From positions 101,755 through 165,754 of the forward strand of contig JAABQD010000002.1 in NCBI GenBank assembly GCA_011391635.1: a stretch of 64,000 bases of DNA. Reading direction: 5' to 3'. A program made the translations under genes and the position numbers. Of this stretch, positions 17,525-27,222 are shown one piece after another. The notes beneath the pieces were generated by a model. That model had not been told where the DNA came from, searched no databases, and was given only the letters and a program-made list of their open reading frames with translations. Source of the DNA: Sulfurimonas sp. GTDB taxonomy: Bacteria > Campylobacterota > Campylobacteria > Campylobacterales > Sulfurimonadaceae. Each line of letters begins with the position of its first letter. The first letter of the stretch is position 1.

Positions 17525-18889
17525 TTATAACTCCATTACCCATGTATCTTTGAAACCACCACCTTGTGATGAATTAACCAAATAATTTCCAGCCTCTAAT
17601 GCATAGCGTGTTAAACCACACTGCCAAACTTTCACATCTTTACCCATCACAACATAGGCTCTAAAATCCGCTTTTCTATTGTGTAACTCTTTATTGAGGT
17701 AACACTGCTCATCATAAAACTCTATAAGCTCTTGTGCGATAAATCTTCTTGGATTTGCTTTGATAATCGCTTTTAAATCTTCGAGTTGCAACGTCGTCAT
17801 TGTGTGACCAAAGAGCACTCCATAACCACCTGCCTCTGCAACATCCTTAATAACAAGTTTTTCTATATTGTCAAAAATATATTTCATATCCTCTTCAAAA
17901 TATGGCAAATAAGTTGGAGCATTTTTGAGGATTGGCTCTTCGCCTAGATAGTATTGAATCATTTTAGGAACAAAATAGTAAATCCCTTTATCATCCGCAA
18001 CCCCATTTCCTATGGCATTCATAAGTGCCACATTCCCAGCTAAATAGGCTTCTACCAATCCTGGAACACCGATAAGACTCTCAGGATTAAAAAATGTAGG
18101 GTCGATAAACTCATCATCAAGTCTTCTATAAACCGCACCCACACGAACAAGTTTGCCATTATAATTTTTAAAATAGAGTTTTTTATCCACAACAACAAGC
18201 TCATGAGAACGAACAAGTTGTGCACCCACTTTTTCTGCTAAATAGCTGTGTTCATAATATGCTGCATTAAACCTTCCAGGTGTAAGAACAACATTAATTC
18301 CACCACAATTTACATAGTTCATCGCCTCTTCTATGTAGCTAGGGTACTCTTTGATAGGTGCGATTTTGAGGCTCTCAAAAAAATCAGGATAGATTTTTCT
18401 ATAAGTATCACGAATAGAAAGAGGATAACTTGAGCCACTTGGTACTCGAAGATTATCTTCCAAAATAACCCACTCATCATTCACTGTATCTTTTACAAGG
18501 TCGATTCCATTGATATGCGTTCTGATTTTTTGAGAAGGAGAGAAGCCTACGAACTCTTTAAGATACCCTTTTGCTTGATGTACAAACTCTTGTGGGACAA
18601 TTCCAGCTTTTACGATTTTGGCATCTGTATATAAATCTTCTAAAAAAAGATTAAGTGCTGTGACTCTTTGCTGAAGCCCTTTTTCTATCTTGTTAAATTC
18701 TGTCTTGGAGATGATGCGAGGAATAACATCAAAAGGGAGTGACCTCTCTATAAAATTACCATCTTTATAAAGGTTAAAATTAACTGCGAACTTATCCATA
18801 TAAGTTTGAAACTCATCTATCTTCTGTCTATCTTGTTTGGAAAAAATCTCCCAAAATTTTTTGTGTAACTCAGTCTCTTTTTCTAACAA
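17525..18889 (-). CDS. Circularly permuted ATP-grasp type 2 ligase
   Basis: 454 residues, the usual length of the stand-alone form. Landmarks: RSLPFDVIPRII, LQQRVTALNLFLEDLY, EDNLRVPSGSSYPL, VVLTPGRFNAAYYEHSYLA, YRRLDDEFIDP and NSSQGGGFKDTWVM at the end. Predicted ATP-dependent carboxylate-amine ligase, substrate unknown. First gene of the minus-strand operon. It starts with TTG (18889) behind a strong GGGGGTG ribosome-binding site. It is a paralogue of the ATP-grasp half of 11483-13981, so two divergent copies of the ligase unit face each other. Confidence 0.87.
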   Translation of the reverse strand: MLEKETELHKKFWEIFSKQDRQKIDEFQTYMDKFAVNFNLYKDGNFIERSLPFDVIPRIISKTEFNKIEKGLQQRVTALNLFLEDLYTDAKIVKAGIVPQEFVHQAKGYLKEFVGFSPSQKIRTHINGIDLVKDTVNDEWVILEDNLRVPSGSSYPLSIRDTYRKIYPDFFESLKIAPIKEYPSYIEEAMNYVNCGGINVVLTPGRFNAAYYEHSYLAEKVGAQLVRSHELVVVDKKLYFKNYNGKLVRVGAVYRRLDDEFIDPTFFNPESLIGVPGLVEAYLAGNVALMNAIGNGVADDKGIYYFVPKMIQYYLGEEPILKNAPTYLPYFEEDMKYIFDNIEKLVIKDVAEAGGYGVLFGHTMTTLQLEDLKAIIKANPRRFIAQELIEFYDEQCYLNKELHNRKADFRAYVVMGKDVKVWQCGLTRYALEAGNYLVNSSQGGGFKDTWVMEL

Positions 18890-18931
18890 ACGACACCCCC
18901 AATTTGTAATGTGATATTTGTAACTAACACT

Positions 18932-18937
18932 ATTATA
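18932..18937 (-). promoter_or_regulatory. Extended -10 of the minus-strand ATP-grasp operon
   Basis: On the minus strand the sequence reads TGCTATAAT, a canonical extended -10 (TGnTATAAT), about 43 bases before the TTG start at 18889. No -35 is evident. It is the only good promoter-like hexamer in this 190-base gap. Confidence 0.55.
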
Positions 18938-18992
18938 GCATCAAATCTCTTTTGTGCAATGCTAAAATGGCTTATTTTTATAGCACTATTTT

Positions 18993-19023
18993 TTGGCATG
19001 TGGATTTATTTCCACATATGCCA
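18993..19023. repeat. Inverted motif pair, left border of restriction-modification genes
   Basis: TTGGCATGTGGA (18993-19004) faces TCCACATATGCCA (19011-19023, one 2-base insertion in the second copy). A hairpin of about 11 bp with a 6-nt loop is possible. It lies downstream of the restriction gene (stop at 19080). The same arrangement occurs on the other side of the pair (20950-20979). Confidence 0.8.
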
Positions 19024-19079
19024 TAACGAAGTAACAAATACTCTTTGAGTGCCAAGAAAAAAGAATTTTTTATCATTTA

Positions 19080-19841
19080 TTATCCAAGAAGTTCTGCTGG
19101 ATTAATTTTAAATTGCAACATATTTGCACTCTCTCTACCATTGTCTCCACCTTTTCTTTGAATGGTTATATTGCCAATTTTAAAACTACCTCTTGTAGTG
19201 ATACTAATTTCACCATTCCCAAAATGATTCAGCACTTTATTCATAGGTTCTAATGCCCATTGTATGAGTTTTACATCTTTTAATTTTACAATAACTAACA
19301 TCCATTCTGCCGCAAATTTTCCTCTACCTTTTAAAATATCACTCACAATAAGTGTTTTATTTTTTTCAAAAAAATTCAATATGATTTGCTGTTCTTCATC
19401 TGAAAATTCATAAGCAAACATTCTTCTTTTATCTTTTGGAGTTGCTATTTTAGGCTTATTTTCTCCCGTAAAATATTGCAGTAGTGTATATACATCTTCT
19501 GGAATATTCCAAAGTTCGCTATAACTTCTAAGCCATCGCTTATCTATTTGATTAAAACCTTTTGGATTAGAGACAAGTTTAACTTGTAAGTTTTGGATAT
19601 CAACAAGAGTTTTAAGTTTTATTTCTATGTTTACTTGTACATCTGCTTTAAATGAGCCATCCACTTTTGTTGCTTTGACACTTTCGATTTCATCCAATAT
19701 ATAATTCATTGCAGATAACCAAGAGTGGGCTAGATGGCTTGTTTTCCAATTATTAAACTCTTCAATAACAAATATCTCATTTTTAAAACCATTTTTTGCA
19801 GTTTCTGAGCCTCTGTTTACCAATATTTGATTTTCAGTCAT
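19080..19841 (-). CDS. Type II restriction endonuclease, HinP1I-like (predicted G^CGC)
   Basis: Strongly resembles R.HinP1I over its whole length as I remember that sequence: GSETAKNGFKNE, LDEIESVKA, LQVKLVSNPKGFNQIDK, KDKRRMF, KGRGKFAAEW and RKGGDNGRESANMLQFKI near the C-terminus. Predicted active-site residues are Asp67 and the QVK (86-88) of the PD-(D/E)XK-like core. The predicted specificity GCGC is by family, not tested. ATG at 19841 has GGAG 6 bases upstream; a TTG 12 bases further up is less likely. It overlaps the methyltransferase stop by 8 bases, so the methylase is translated first. Confidence 0.88.
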   Translation of the reverse strand: MTENQILVNRGSETAKNGFKNEIFVIEEFNNWKTSHLAHSWLSAMNYILDEIESVKATKVDGSFKADVQVNIEIKLKTLVDIQNLQVKLVSNPKGFNQIDKRWLRSYSELWNIPEDVYTLLQYFTGENKPKIATPKDKRRMFAYEFSDEEQQIILNFFEKNKTLIVSDILKGRGKFAAEWMLVIVKLKDVKLIQWALEPMNKVLNHFGNGEISITTRGSFKIGNITIQRKGGDNGRESANMLQFKINPAELLG

Positions 19842-20814
19842 CTTTTTCTCCAATCGCTCTCATTAAATTTCTAGCGATTTCTTCTATAACATTTACCGTC
19901 ATTGCATTACCTGTTTGTTGTAAAAGCTTTGAATTTGGTATTTTATTTTTCACAAGATTGGCATATTTTTTTGGAAATCCTTGTAGTAATAGGGACTCAT
20001 ACCCTGACAATTTTCTCAGTTTTTTGTTTTTAATATATAAAATGCCATGCCTTCCTCTTCTTAATGTTGGTACTTTATTTATATATATTCGTAAATCGGA
20101 TTGTCTGGTATCAAGCACTCTCAACTCTTCTTCTTTGAGAGCATCTATGCAGTAGATATCCTTATTATATTTATTCTGCAAATAGTTTAAAAAAGTTTGA
20201 TACGATGGCGTTTTTTCACTCAAAAACAACTCGGCATCATCTACCAAACAATCTTCAAGTTGAAGTGATTTATTGCTTTTTTTAGGAAATTCAAACTGAA
20301 AATTTTCATCAACTAAATCTTTTCTCACTCCTACTAAATAAACTCTTTCTCTCATTTGAGGCACACCAAAATCTAAGCTATTTAAAACATCATAATAAAT
20401 TTTATATCCGATACTATCTAAAAGTTCCAAAACGATTTTTAGAGTATTTCCTTTGTCATGATTTATAAGTCCTTTGACATTTTCCAATATAAAATATTTA
20501 ATATTTTTAGCTTCGATTATCTTTGCCAAACCATAAATAATTTTGCCTTTTTCATCACAACTTAAACCGCATCTATTACCTATAATAGAAAATGTTTGGC
20601 AAGGAAATCCACCCACCATAAAATCAAAGTCTGGTAAATCTTTAGGGTTTATTTTCATAAGATCGCCAAAATTTTCTTCATCATTTCCAAAAAAATTTCT
20701 GTAGGTAACTTCAGCATCCTTATCTATTTCACTAAATCCGACGCATGACATTCCTAGGTTTTCCAGCCCTATCCGCCCTCCGCCAATTCCAGCACAAAAA
20801 TCCATAAATGTCAC
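19834..20814 (-). CDS. DNA (cytosine-5) methyltransferase, partner of HinP1I-like nuclease
   Basis: All C5-methylase motifs are in order: I (FCAGIGGGRIGLE, residues 6-18), IV with catalytic Cys72 (GGFPCQTFS), VI ENVKGL, VIII QMRERVYLVGV, the variable target-recognition region at about 195-265, then IX-X (LLQGFPKKYA, QTGNAMTVNV). 326 residues matches M.HhaI and M.HinP1I. It should protect the host at GCGC. Upstream of and overlapping the nuclease gene. The pair sits as an isolated cassette between two inverted motif pairs. Confidence 0.93.
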   Translation of the reverse strand: MTFMDFCAGIGGGRIGLENLGMSCVGFSEIDKDAEVTYRNFFGNDEENFGDLMKINPKDLPDFDFMVGGFPCQTFSIIGNRCGLSCDEKGKIIYGLAKIIEAKNIKYFILENVKGLINHDKGNTLKIVLELLDSIGYKIYYDVLNSLDFGVPQMRERVYLVGVRKDLVDENFQFEFPKKSNKSLQLEDCLVDDAELFLSEKTPSYQTFLNYLQNKYNKDIYCIDALKEEELRVLDTRQSDLRIYINKVPTLRRGRHGILYIKNKKLRKLSGYESLLLQGFPKKYANLVKNKIPNSKLLQQTGNAMTVNVIEEIARNLMRAIGEKDD

Positions 20815-20949
20815 TATCTCTATTCCTGAATTGATTTTATTTTTTTATTTTATTGTAATTTATTTGATTGTAGCAAAAATATTGCGATTTGTCATGATTT
20901 GAAAAAATATTCTCTATTTTGAGTGCAAGAAGTCTTTAGGATAAGGTTC

Positions 20950-20979
20950 TTGGCATGTGGATTCATTTCCACATGCCAA
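20950..20979. repeat. Inverted motif pair between acs and the methyltransferase
   Basis: TTGGCATGTGGA (20950-20961) and TCCACATGCCAA (20968-20979) form a perfect 12-bp stem with a 6-nt loop. It lies 15 bases after the acs stop and is probably where the acs transcript ends. It also forms the right border of the restriction-modification cassette. No U-run follows on either strand, unlike a textbook intrinsic terminator. Confidence 0.85.
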
Positions 20980-20994
20980 AAAGAGAAGAAAGAG

Positions 20995-22953
20995 TTATTT
21001 TCGTACCATACTTGCGATTTTTTCTACGATACTTGGGTCTTCGAGAGTTGAGATATCTTGCGTGATTGCTTCGCCTTTTGCGATAGAGCGGAGGATGCGT
21101 CGCATGATTTTGCCTGAACGAGTTTTTGGAAGTCCTACGACAAAAACTACATCATCACATAAAGCGATATTTCCTATCTCTTTTTTGATAACATCGTTGA
21201 TTGCTTTGACCTCTTCGACCTCATCTGCAACACCACTGTCCGATTTGAGAACGATGTAGGCAAAGATACCCTCGCCTTTTATCTCATGCGGTTTTCCTAC
21301 AACAGCAACTTCTGCGACATTAGGGTGCTTTTTGATAGCTGCTTCAACTTCAGCCGTTCCCATTCTATGCCCTGACACATTGATAACATCATCCGTTCGC
21401 CCTGTGATTGTGATGTAGCCATCCTCATCATAAATCGCACCATCGCCTGTAAAATAGACAGGTTTTCCATCTTTACTCGCATCTCCAAAGTAAGATTTTA
21501 CAAATCTATCTTTATCACCCCAAATGCCACGAATCATAGAAGGCCAAGGTTTTGTAATACACATAAAACCTTTTTCTCCTACTTCAGCTCTCTTGCCATT
21601 TTCATCCAAAATCTCAGCGATAATTCCTGGAAGTGGCATCGTTGCACATGCCGGTTTGATAGGCGTAGCCCCTGGAAGTGGCGAAATTACATGCCCACCT
21701 GTTTCAGTTTGCCAGTAAGTATCCACGATAGAACATCTGCTTCCACCCACCTCTTCATAGTACCATTTCCATGCTGGTGGATCGATTGGCTCACCTACTG
21801 TTCCAAGCACTTTGAGAGAGCTTAAATCATATTTTGCTGGTTCATTTTCGCCCATTTTATGAAGCACTCTAATAGCCGTTGGAGCAGTATAAAACTGATT
21901 GATTTTATACTCTTCTACCATTTTCCAAGGTCGTCCAGCATCTGGATACGTAGGAACTCCCTCGAACATCACTGTTGTTGCACCCATTGCGAGTGGTCCA
22001 TATACGATGTACGTGTGTCCTGTAATCCAGCCAATATCTGCTGTACACCAATAAGTGTCGTTTTCTTTGACATCAAAAACCCACTCCATCGTCATTTGAG
22101 CCCAGAGAATATACCCTGCACTATTATGTTGCACACCTTTTGGTTTTCCTGTACTTCCCGAAGTGTAGAGTAAAAAGAGCGGGTCTTCACTCTGCATAAC
22201 TTCTGGCTCACATTTTGTAGCTTGATGTTTAATTAACTCATTATACGAGTAATCTCTTCCTGCCGTCCATGTAACATCTTCCCCATTTCGCTCAATAACT
22301 AAAACTTTTTCTACAGGTGTTTCACCCATAAGAGCTTCATCAACCACAGGTTTGAGCATGTATGGACTATCTTTTCTAAATGCTCCATCTGCGGTAATCA
22401 CTACTTTTGCATCCGCATCGATGATTCTATCTTTGAGAGCTTCTGCTGAGAATCCACCAAACACAATCGAGTGAATCGCCCCAATTCTTGCACATGCCAA
22501 CATTGCATACGCTGCTTCAGGAATCATCGGCATATAGATTACTACACGGTCACCTTTTTTGACACCAAACTCATTCTTGAGAAGATTTGCAAATCTATTG
22601 ACATTGTAATAGAGTTCAAGATAAGTGATAATCTGTTTATCGCCACGGTCACCCTCAAAAATAATCGCCGCTTTATTTTTACGACTATTTAAATGTCTAT
22701 CGATACACTGTACTGAAACATTCAGCTCTCCGCCCTCAAACCAGTTTACAATAGGAAACTCTTGTGTATCCATAACGCTGTGAAAAGGTTTCATCCAACT
22801 GATTTTCTCTTTTGCAAAACTTCCCCAAAAGCCTTCATAATCTTCAGTCGCTGCGTCTTGCAAAGCCTGATATTCACACATATTTTTTATTCTTGCATTT
22901 TTAGCAAACTCTTTGTTTGGCTTAAATATTTGTTTTTTCTGAACTTCTATCAT
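20995..22953 (-). CDS. acs: Acetyl-CoA synthetase
   Basis: Converts acetate, ATP and CoA to acetyl-CoA via acetyl-AMP. 652 residues is standard. Seen are the ANL-superfamily P-loop [12 protein letters not shown], the WWQTETGG-type motif as [21 protein letters not shown] at the hinge, and the C-terminal TRSGKIMRR whose Lys is the usual acetylation site. It follows the DnaQ-like gene by 1 base, forming an operon with the DUF294 regulator. actP-DUF485 lie just upstream on the same strand, so uptake and activation of acetate are grouped. Confidence 0.97.
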   Translation of the reverse strand: MIEVQKKQIFKPNKEFAKNARIKNMCEYQALQDAATEDYEGFWGSFAKEKISWMKPFHSVMDTQEFPIVNWFEGGELNVSVQCIDRHLNSRKNKAAIIFEGDRGDKQIITYLELYYNVNRFANLLKNEFGVKKGDRVVIYMPMIPEAAYAMLACARIGAIHSIVFGGFSAEALKDRIIDADAKVVITADGAFRKDSPYMLKPVVDEALMGETPVEKVLVIERNGEDVTWTAGRDYSYNELIKHQATKCEPEVMQSEDPLFLLYTSGSTGKPKGVQHNSAGYILWAQMTMEWVFDVKENDTYWCTADIGWITGHTYIVYGPLAMGATTVMFEGVPTYPDAGRPWKMVEEYKINQFYTAPTAIRVLHKMGENEPAKYDLSSLKVLGTVGEPIDPPAWKWYYEEVGGSRCSIVDTYWQTETGGHVISPLPGATPIKPACATMPLPGIIAEILDENGKRAEVGEKGFMCITKPWPSMIRGIWGDKDRFVKSYFGDASKDGKPVYFTGDGAIYDEDGYITITGRTDDVINVSGHRMGTAEVEAAIKKHPNVAEVAVVGKPHEIKGEGIFAYIVLKSDSGVADEVEEVKAINDVIKKEIGNIALCDDVVFVVGLPKTRSGKIMRRILRSIAKGEAITQDISTLEDPSIVEKIASMVRK

Positions 22954-22954
22954 T

Positions 22955-23572
22955 TTATTTCTCCTTAGTTAGTTTTAAGTAAATCATTGCTGTCATAATC
23001 GCGTCATTAACAGCATTATGAGTTCCCATATTTGGAACTGCACAATTTTTTAAGATTGTATCAAAGCGTAAATCAATATTTCCTTGAGGAATTAAAGAAA
23101 TTGTTTTATCAAAGTATAGCTCTGAAACTTCTATCATTTTGTTTGGAAGTTTAATTCCTAGGAGTGGTTCTAGATATTTGTTAATCATCTCCACATCAAA
23201 CTCCAAATAGTAGCCAATCAAAGGGCGTGAACCAATAAATTCCAAAAATTCCCTCACTGCAATCTCTGGCACTTTCGCATCTTTTAAATCCACGGGACGG
23301 ATTCTGTGAATCTGAATACTTTTGGAACTAATCTCCTTAGAATTTTTGAGATAAACTTCAAAAATTTGTGAAGTTAAAATTTTGTTCTCTTTTATCTTCA
23401 CTGCCCCAATGGACAAAATCTCATCCACTTTAGGATTTAATCCCGTTGTTTCTGTATCAAAAACAATATATTCGCCGCTCTTGTCCTCTTCAAAAAGATA
23501 CGCATACTCTTTTTCTTTGAGTTTTGCGAAATTTCTCTTTTTTTTAAAATTTTCAAAAAATGAAAAAAACAT
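22955..23572 (-). CDS. DnaQ-like 3'-5' exonuclease (DEDDh)
   Basis: 205-residue RNase-T/DnaQ-fold exonuclease: motif I FDTETTG (Asp, Glu), motif [12 protein letters not shown] (Asp), motif [13 protein letters not shown] (His, Asp). It is not the polymerase III proofreading subunit by context: it sits back to back with the DUF294 gene and acs, an association repeated in many proteobacteria next to actP. Its role there is not established. The ATG abuts the upstream stop. Confidence 0.86.
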   Translation of the reverse strand: MFFSFFENFKKKRNFAKLKEKEYAYLFEEDKSGEYIVFDTETTGLNPKVDEILSIGAVKIKENKILTSQIFEVYLKNSKEISSKSIQIHRIRPVDLKDAKVPEIAVREFLEFIGSRPLIGYYLEFDVEMINKYLEPLLGIKLPNKMIEVSELYFDKTISLIPQGNIDLRFDTILKNCAVPNMGTHNAVNDAIMTAMIYLKLTKEK

Positions 23573-25387
23573 TTATGAGACCATATTCAGATGAAAATGA
23601 AAAATCATAAATTTTTTAAATTTATTGATAATTTTAAAGCTGTCTTTGAGTAAATCCATCTGAATTTTTGGAAGTTTTTTCGGATTGATATAGTTACTCT
23701 CCTCCAAATCTTTTGCTCCGAGCATCGCTTTGAGACGAAGTGATGAGAGCGTATCAAAACTCTCTATCAACTCTGTTGCAAAGTTTTTGTCAATCATCCC
23801 TTTGTTGTTAAGTTTTTTGATTCTTGAGATTGTATTTGTCTCTTTTATCTCATTCTCCAAAGCCAAAACCCTTACCCCATGCACAAGAGCAAAAATGCCA
23901 CCTTTTTTGAGGTCAAGTTTGTTACTATGGTTTTTTTCTAACACAAAACTAGAAAACATAGAAAGAGGTGTATCAAAATTCAAAACCGCTTTTGCCATAT
24001 GAGCTAGAACATCCGCTCGTGCATGAAAACTTGCATGAAGATACTCTGTAAGCTCTTCAAGCAAAGTACAATCGCCACACACACACTTCGCATCCAAAAA
24101 GATGCTGAGTTGTTGCAAACTGCTCTCATCAAAAGAGTTCATCCAAGAGTCAATAACTGCTTTGTACGCATCTACATTTTTTCGCCAAAATGGATTACTC
24201 ACCATCACACCGCCAGAACAAGGAGGAAAACCAAGCTCTAAGAGAGAGTGATTAAGCTTCATCATTGGCTCTTCAAAAAGTGCAATATCCACACCATTTT
24301 GGATAATAAGTGCATTATCTTGGTCTGTTTTGACGCTTTGTTCTTCTCTTCCCTCTGAACCCATAACGATAAGAGAGCATTTCTCTTGCAACGAAGTATC
24401 GACGCACATGTCAAACACTTTTTTGTATATTTTGATATTGAGCGTAGAGACAAGTTTGGTGATATATCTTGTTTTTACCCCTTTTGTATGGAGTGAAACT
24501 AAAAGATTTCTCAAATCACTCTGTATATTTTTCAAATCCTCAATCGTTTTGGCTCTATCAATCTGAACTGCCACAAGATAGGAGTGATTTGCAAAATAAC
24601 TCAGTAAATCCAACTGCTCTAAAACACCTTTGATTTCGCCATTTTTCATAACTACAACGCGTTTTATGGCGTTGTGTGTCATAAGTAAAAGAGCATTAAA
24701 TAAAAAGTCATGTATCTCAATGCTAATGACACGATTCGATGCAATTGTTTCAATCAAATCATCAACGCTTTTACGACCAAGAAGCACTTTGTTACGAACA
24801 TCTGTGTCTGTCACAATCAGGTAAGTTCCCTCTTGTTCCACCAAAATAGCACTCGCTTGTAACTCTTTCATTTTCGTCAGAGCATTGTAAATCGTCTCAT
24901 TTGGTGCAACGATACAAGCATTATGAAGATAAATATCTGAGACTTTTGACATCAAAAAAGGTGTCAAACTGCTTTGAGCATCATAATCTTTGAGATGTTG
25001 ATGACGCGTGACAAAGTTTTGTAAAAAATAACTTTGCACTCTTTTATCTTGCATCAAATCCAAAAAATCATCTTTTTTTATCTCATAACAGATTAAATCT
25101 TCATCGACAACAAAGCGTCCCTCGCAACTCCCATAAATAAGAGCATTCGCATCAAAACTATCTCCCGCTCCAAAAATATTATGAAGTTCATCCTCTATAA
25201 ATTCACTCACCGAACCTTTGATGATAATGTAAAATGCAATAGAAGGAAGGTTTTTAGAGAGTAAAAGTGTATCTTTTGGATAGTACGCAATATCTATCTT
25301 TGTCATCAAAGTATCAAGTGTTGCAGAGCTTAAAAGCTCAAAAGGATGAATAGATTCGATAAGTTTTCTTTGATCTAAAATACTCAT
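23573..25387 (-). CDS. Cyclic-nucleotide-binding/CBS/DUF294 nucleotidyltransferase-like protein
   Basis: 604 residues in four parts: a cNMP-binding-like domain (about 1-130, KDTLLLSKN to GAGDSF), a CBS pair (about 150-270, two repeats with TDTDVRNKVL and KRVVVMKNGEIKGVLEQ), a DUF294 nucleotidyltransferase-like domain with GSEGREEQ and KTDQDNAL, and a helical DUF294 C-terminal domain. Homologues usually accompany DnaQ-like exonucleases and acetate permease/Acs genes, so a role as a GlnD-like sensor or modifier of acetate use is plausible. First gene of DUF294-exonuclease-acs. Confidence 0.85.
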   Translation of the reverse strand: MSILDQRKLIESIHPFELLSSATLDTLMTKIDIAYYPKDTLLLSKNLPSIAFYIIIKGSVSEFIEDELHNIFGAGDSFDANALIYGSCEGRFVVDEDLICYEIKKDDFLDLMQDKRVQSYFLQNFVTRHQHLKDYDAQSSLTPFLMSKVSDIYLHNACIVAPNETIYNALTKMKELQASAILVEQEGTYLIVTDTDVRNKVLLGRKSVDDLIETIASNRVISIEIHDFLFNALLLMTHNAIKRVVVMKNGEIKGVLEQLDLLSYFANHSYLVAVQIDRAKTIEDLKNIQSDLRNLLVSLHTKGVKTRYITKLVSTLNIKIYKKVFDMCVDTSLQEKCSLIVMGSEGREEQSVKTDQDNALIIQNGVDIALFEEPMMKLNHSLLELGFPPCSGGVMVSNPFWRKNVDAYKAVIDSWMNSFDESSLQQLSIFLDAKCVCGDCTLLEELTEYLHASFHARADVLAHMAKAVLNFDTPLSMFSSFVLEKNHSNKLDLKKGGIFALVHGVRVLALENEIKETNTISRIKKLNNKGMIDKNFATELIESFDTLSSLRLKAMLGAKDLEESNYINPKKLPKIQMDLLKDSFKIINKFKKFMIFHFHLNMVS

Positions 25388-25395
25388 TTTTTATC

Positions 25396-25407
25396 TCCAC
25401 ATGCCAA
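25396..25407. repeat. Dispersed 11-mer motif copy (intergenic)
   Basis: TCCACATGCCAA, 9 bases upstream of the DUF294 start. It is a third copy within 160 bases of the inverted pair at 25522-25552. Confidence 0.9.
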
Positions 25408-25423
25408 GATATTATTACTAGAT

Positions 25424-25504
25424 TTCTTGCAAAACTCAAAACACACTCACTAAGGCTTCGCTTTCGCTGCAGAATCGTTCGCTTAGTTTTGAATTTTACA
25501 AGAA
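25424..25504. repeat. 81-nt imperfect stem-loop between actP and DUF294 genes
   Basis: Arm TTCTTGCAAAACTCAAAAC (25424-25442) pairs with GTTTTGAATTTTACAAGAA (25486-25504) at 17 of 19 positions. The two mismatches become G-U wobbles in minus-strand RNA, the transcribed strand. An inner CTAAG/CTTAG pair (25450-25454, 25482-25486) overlaps the right arm's first base, so it is an alternative pairing. It could be a MITE-like repeat or an RNA processing element; no protein coding is apparent. Confidence 0.55.
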
Positions 25505-25521
25505 GTTTACTATTGTTTTTT

Positions 25522-25552
25522 TTGGCATGTGGAAACTATTTCCACATGCCAA
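25522..25552. repeat. Inverted motif pair after actP (14-bp perfect hairpin)
   Basis: TTGGCATGTGGAAA (25522-25535), loop CTA, TTTCCACATGCCAA (25539-25552). This is the most perfect of the pairs. It lies 5 bases after the actP stop, where it may end or stabilise the DUF485-actP transcript. A T-run precedes it on the plus strand, so on the minus strand an A-run, not a U-run, follows it. Confidence 0.88.
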
Positions 25553-25557
25553 GATAT

Positions 25558-27222
25558 TTAGTGTGCCGATGCACCTTCAGCACCGATACCTGTTTGACTT
25601 CGAATATATTGTGCTTCGTACGCTTCGTGTTCTGCTTTTGCACCCTCTGATTTATCAGTGATTGAAAAGAACCAAGTCGCAACAAAAGCAATAGTTACAG
25701 AAAAGAGAGCTGGATACTCATAAGGGAAAATCGCTACTTTATTTCCTAAAACACTCACCCAGACAACTTTACTTAACACTACCATAATAACCGCACTTGC
25801 AAGACCTAAAGCCCCACCAATTACAGCTCCACGCGTTGTTAATTTGCTCCAGTACATAGAAAGCACCAAAATTGGGAAGTTTGCAGATGCAGCAATAGCA
25901 AAAGCAAGACCAACCATAAATGCAATATTTTGTTGTTCAAATGCGATACCAAAAATGATAGCAACTATCCCAAGAACAACCGTAGCTATTTTAGAAACTT
26001 TCATCTCTTTCATAGAGTCCACTTGACCTTTTTTAAAGACAGACGCATATAAATCATGGCTGATTGCCGATGCACCTGCGAGTGTCAAGCCAGAAACAAC
26101 TGCTAAAATCGTAGCAAAAGCAACCGCTGAGATAAAACCTAAGAAAAAGTCACCACCCACGGCATGTGAAAGGTGAATCGCCGCCATATTGCTTCCGCCT
26201 AAGATTGGGAAAGTACCATCCACTGCATGTTTTGCAGCATCTAAGTAGGCTGGATTTTTAAAGACCATAACAATCGCACCAAAACCGATGATGAAAGTAA
26301 GAATATAGAAATACCCGATAAATCCTGTCGCATAGAAAACTGATTTTCTAGCCTCTTTTGCATCACTTACAGTAAAAAATCTCATTAAAATATGAGGAAG
26401 TCCCGCTGTACCAAACATCAGAGCGATGGCAAGAGAAATCGCAGATATAGGGTCGGAGACAAGTCCACCCGGACTCATAATTGCTGTACCTTTGAGTTCT
26501 GTGGCATGTGTAAAGAGAGCACCAAAACTAAAATCATAATGAGCCATAACAGCGATTGCCATAAATGAAGCACCAGAGAGAAGCAAAAATGCCTTGATGA
26601 TTTGAACCCAAGTTGTTGCGAGCATGCCACCAAAAGTGACATATAAAATCATAAGAACACCTACAAGGATAACCGCAACCTCATACTCAAGTCCAAAAAG
26701 AAGCTCGATAAGTTTTCCCGCTCCAACCATCTGTGCGATAAGGTATAAAACTACCGTCGCAATTGAGCCAGAAGCTGCTAGTGTACGAATTGGTGTTTGA
26801 GAGAGTCTATACGAAGCCACATCAGCAAAAGTGTATTTGCCTAAGTTTCTTAGAGGTTCAGCAATCATAAACAAAATAATCGGCCAACCAACTAAAAAGC
26901 CTATAGAGTAGATAAGACCATCGTACCCTTTCATATAAACAAGACCAGAAATCCCCAAGAATGAAGCCGCAGACATGTAGTCACCCGCAATCGCCATACC
27001 ATTTTGAAACCCTGTGATACCGCCACCAGCTGTATAAAAATCTTTTGCACTTTTTGTGCGTTTTGCAGCCCAGTAAGTGATACCTAAAGTAGCACCAACA
27101 AAGATAAGAAACATAACAATCGCAGACATATTGAGTGCTTGTTTTTGTACTTCACCCTCGAGAGCTCCAGCAGCAAAAACTGCAATCGAGCCAAGAATTA
27201 AAAATAAAATCGCTCTATTCAC
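25558..27222 (-). CDS. actP: Cation/acetate symporter
   Basis: Sodium:solute symporter family permease for acetate and other short monocarboxylates. 554 residues with about 13-14 hydrophobic helices. The SSS landmarks [32 protein letters not shown] and the [13 protein letters not shown] block are typical of ActP. It starts 1 base after the DUF485 gene, the standard yjcH-actP pair, and lies upstream of the DUF294-acs operon on the same strand. Confidence 0.95.
   Translation of the reverse strand: MNRAILFLILGSIAVFAAGALEGEVQKQALNMSAIVMFLIFVGATLGITYWAAKRTKSAKDFYTAGGGITGFQNGMAIAGDYMSAASFLGISGLVYMKGYDGLIYSIGFLVGWPIILFMIAEPLRNLGKYTFADVASYRLSQTPIRTLAASGSIATVVLYLIAQMVGAGKLIELLFGLEYEVAVILVGVLMILYVTFGGMLATTWVQIIKAFLLLSGASFMAIAVMAHYDFSFGALFTHATELKGTAIMSPGGLVSDPISAISLAIALMFGTAGLPHILMRFFTVSDAKEARKSVFYATGFIGYFYILTFIIGFGAIVMVFKNPAYLDAAKHAVDGTFPILGGSNMAAIHLSHAVGGDFFLGFISAVAFATILAVVSGLTLAGASAISHDLYASVFKKGQVDSMKEMKVSKIATVVLGIVAIIFGIAFEQQNIAFMVGLAFAIAASANFPILVLSMYWSKLTTRGAVIGGALGLASAVIMVVLSKVVWVSVLGNKVAIFPYEYPALFSVTIAFVATWFFSITDKSEGAKAEHEAYEAQYIRSQTGIGAEGASAH

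Noticed and set aside
18993..25552. Inverted motif pairs as terminal repeats of insertion sequences
   Set aside because: No transposase lies between them, there are no target duplications, and single copies occur throughout coding sequence.
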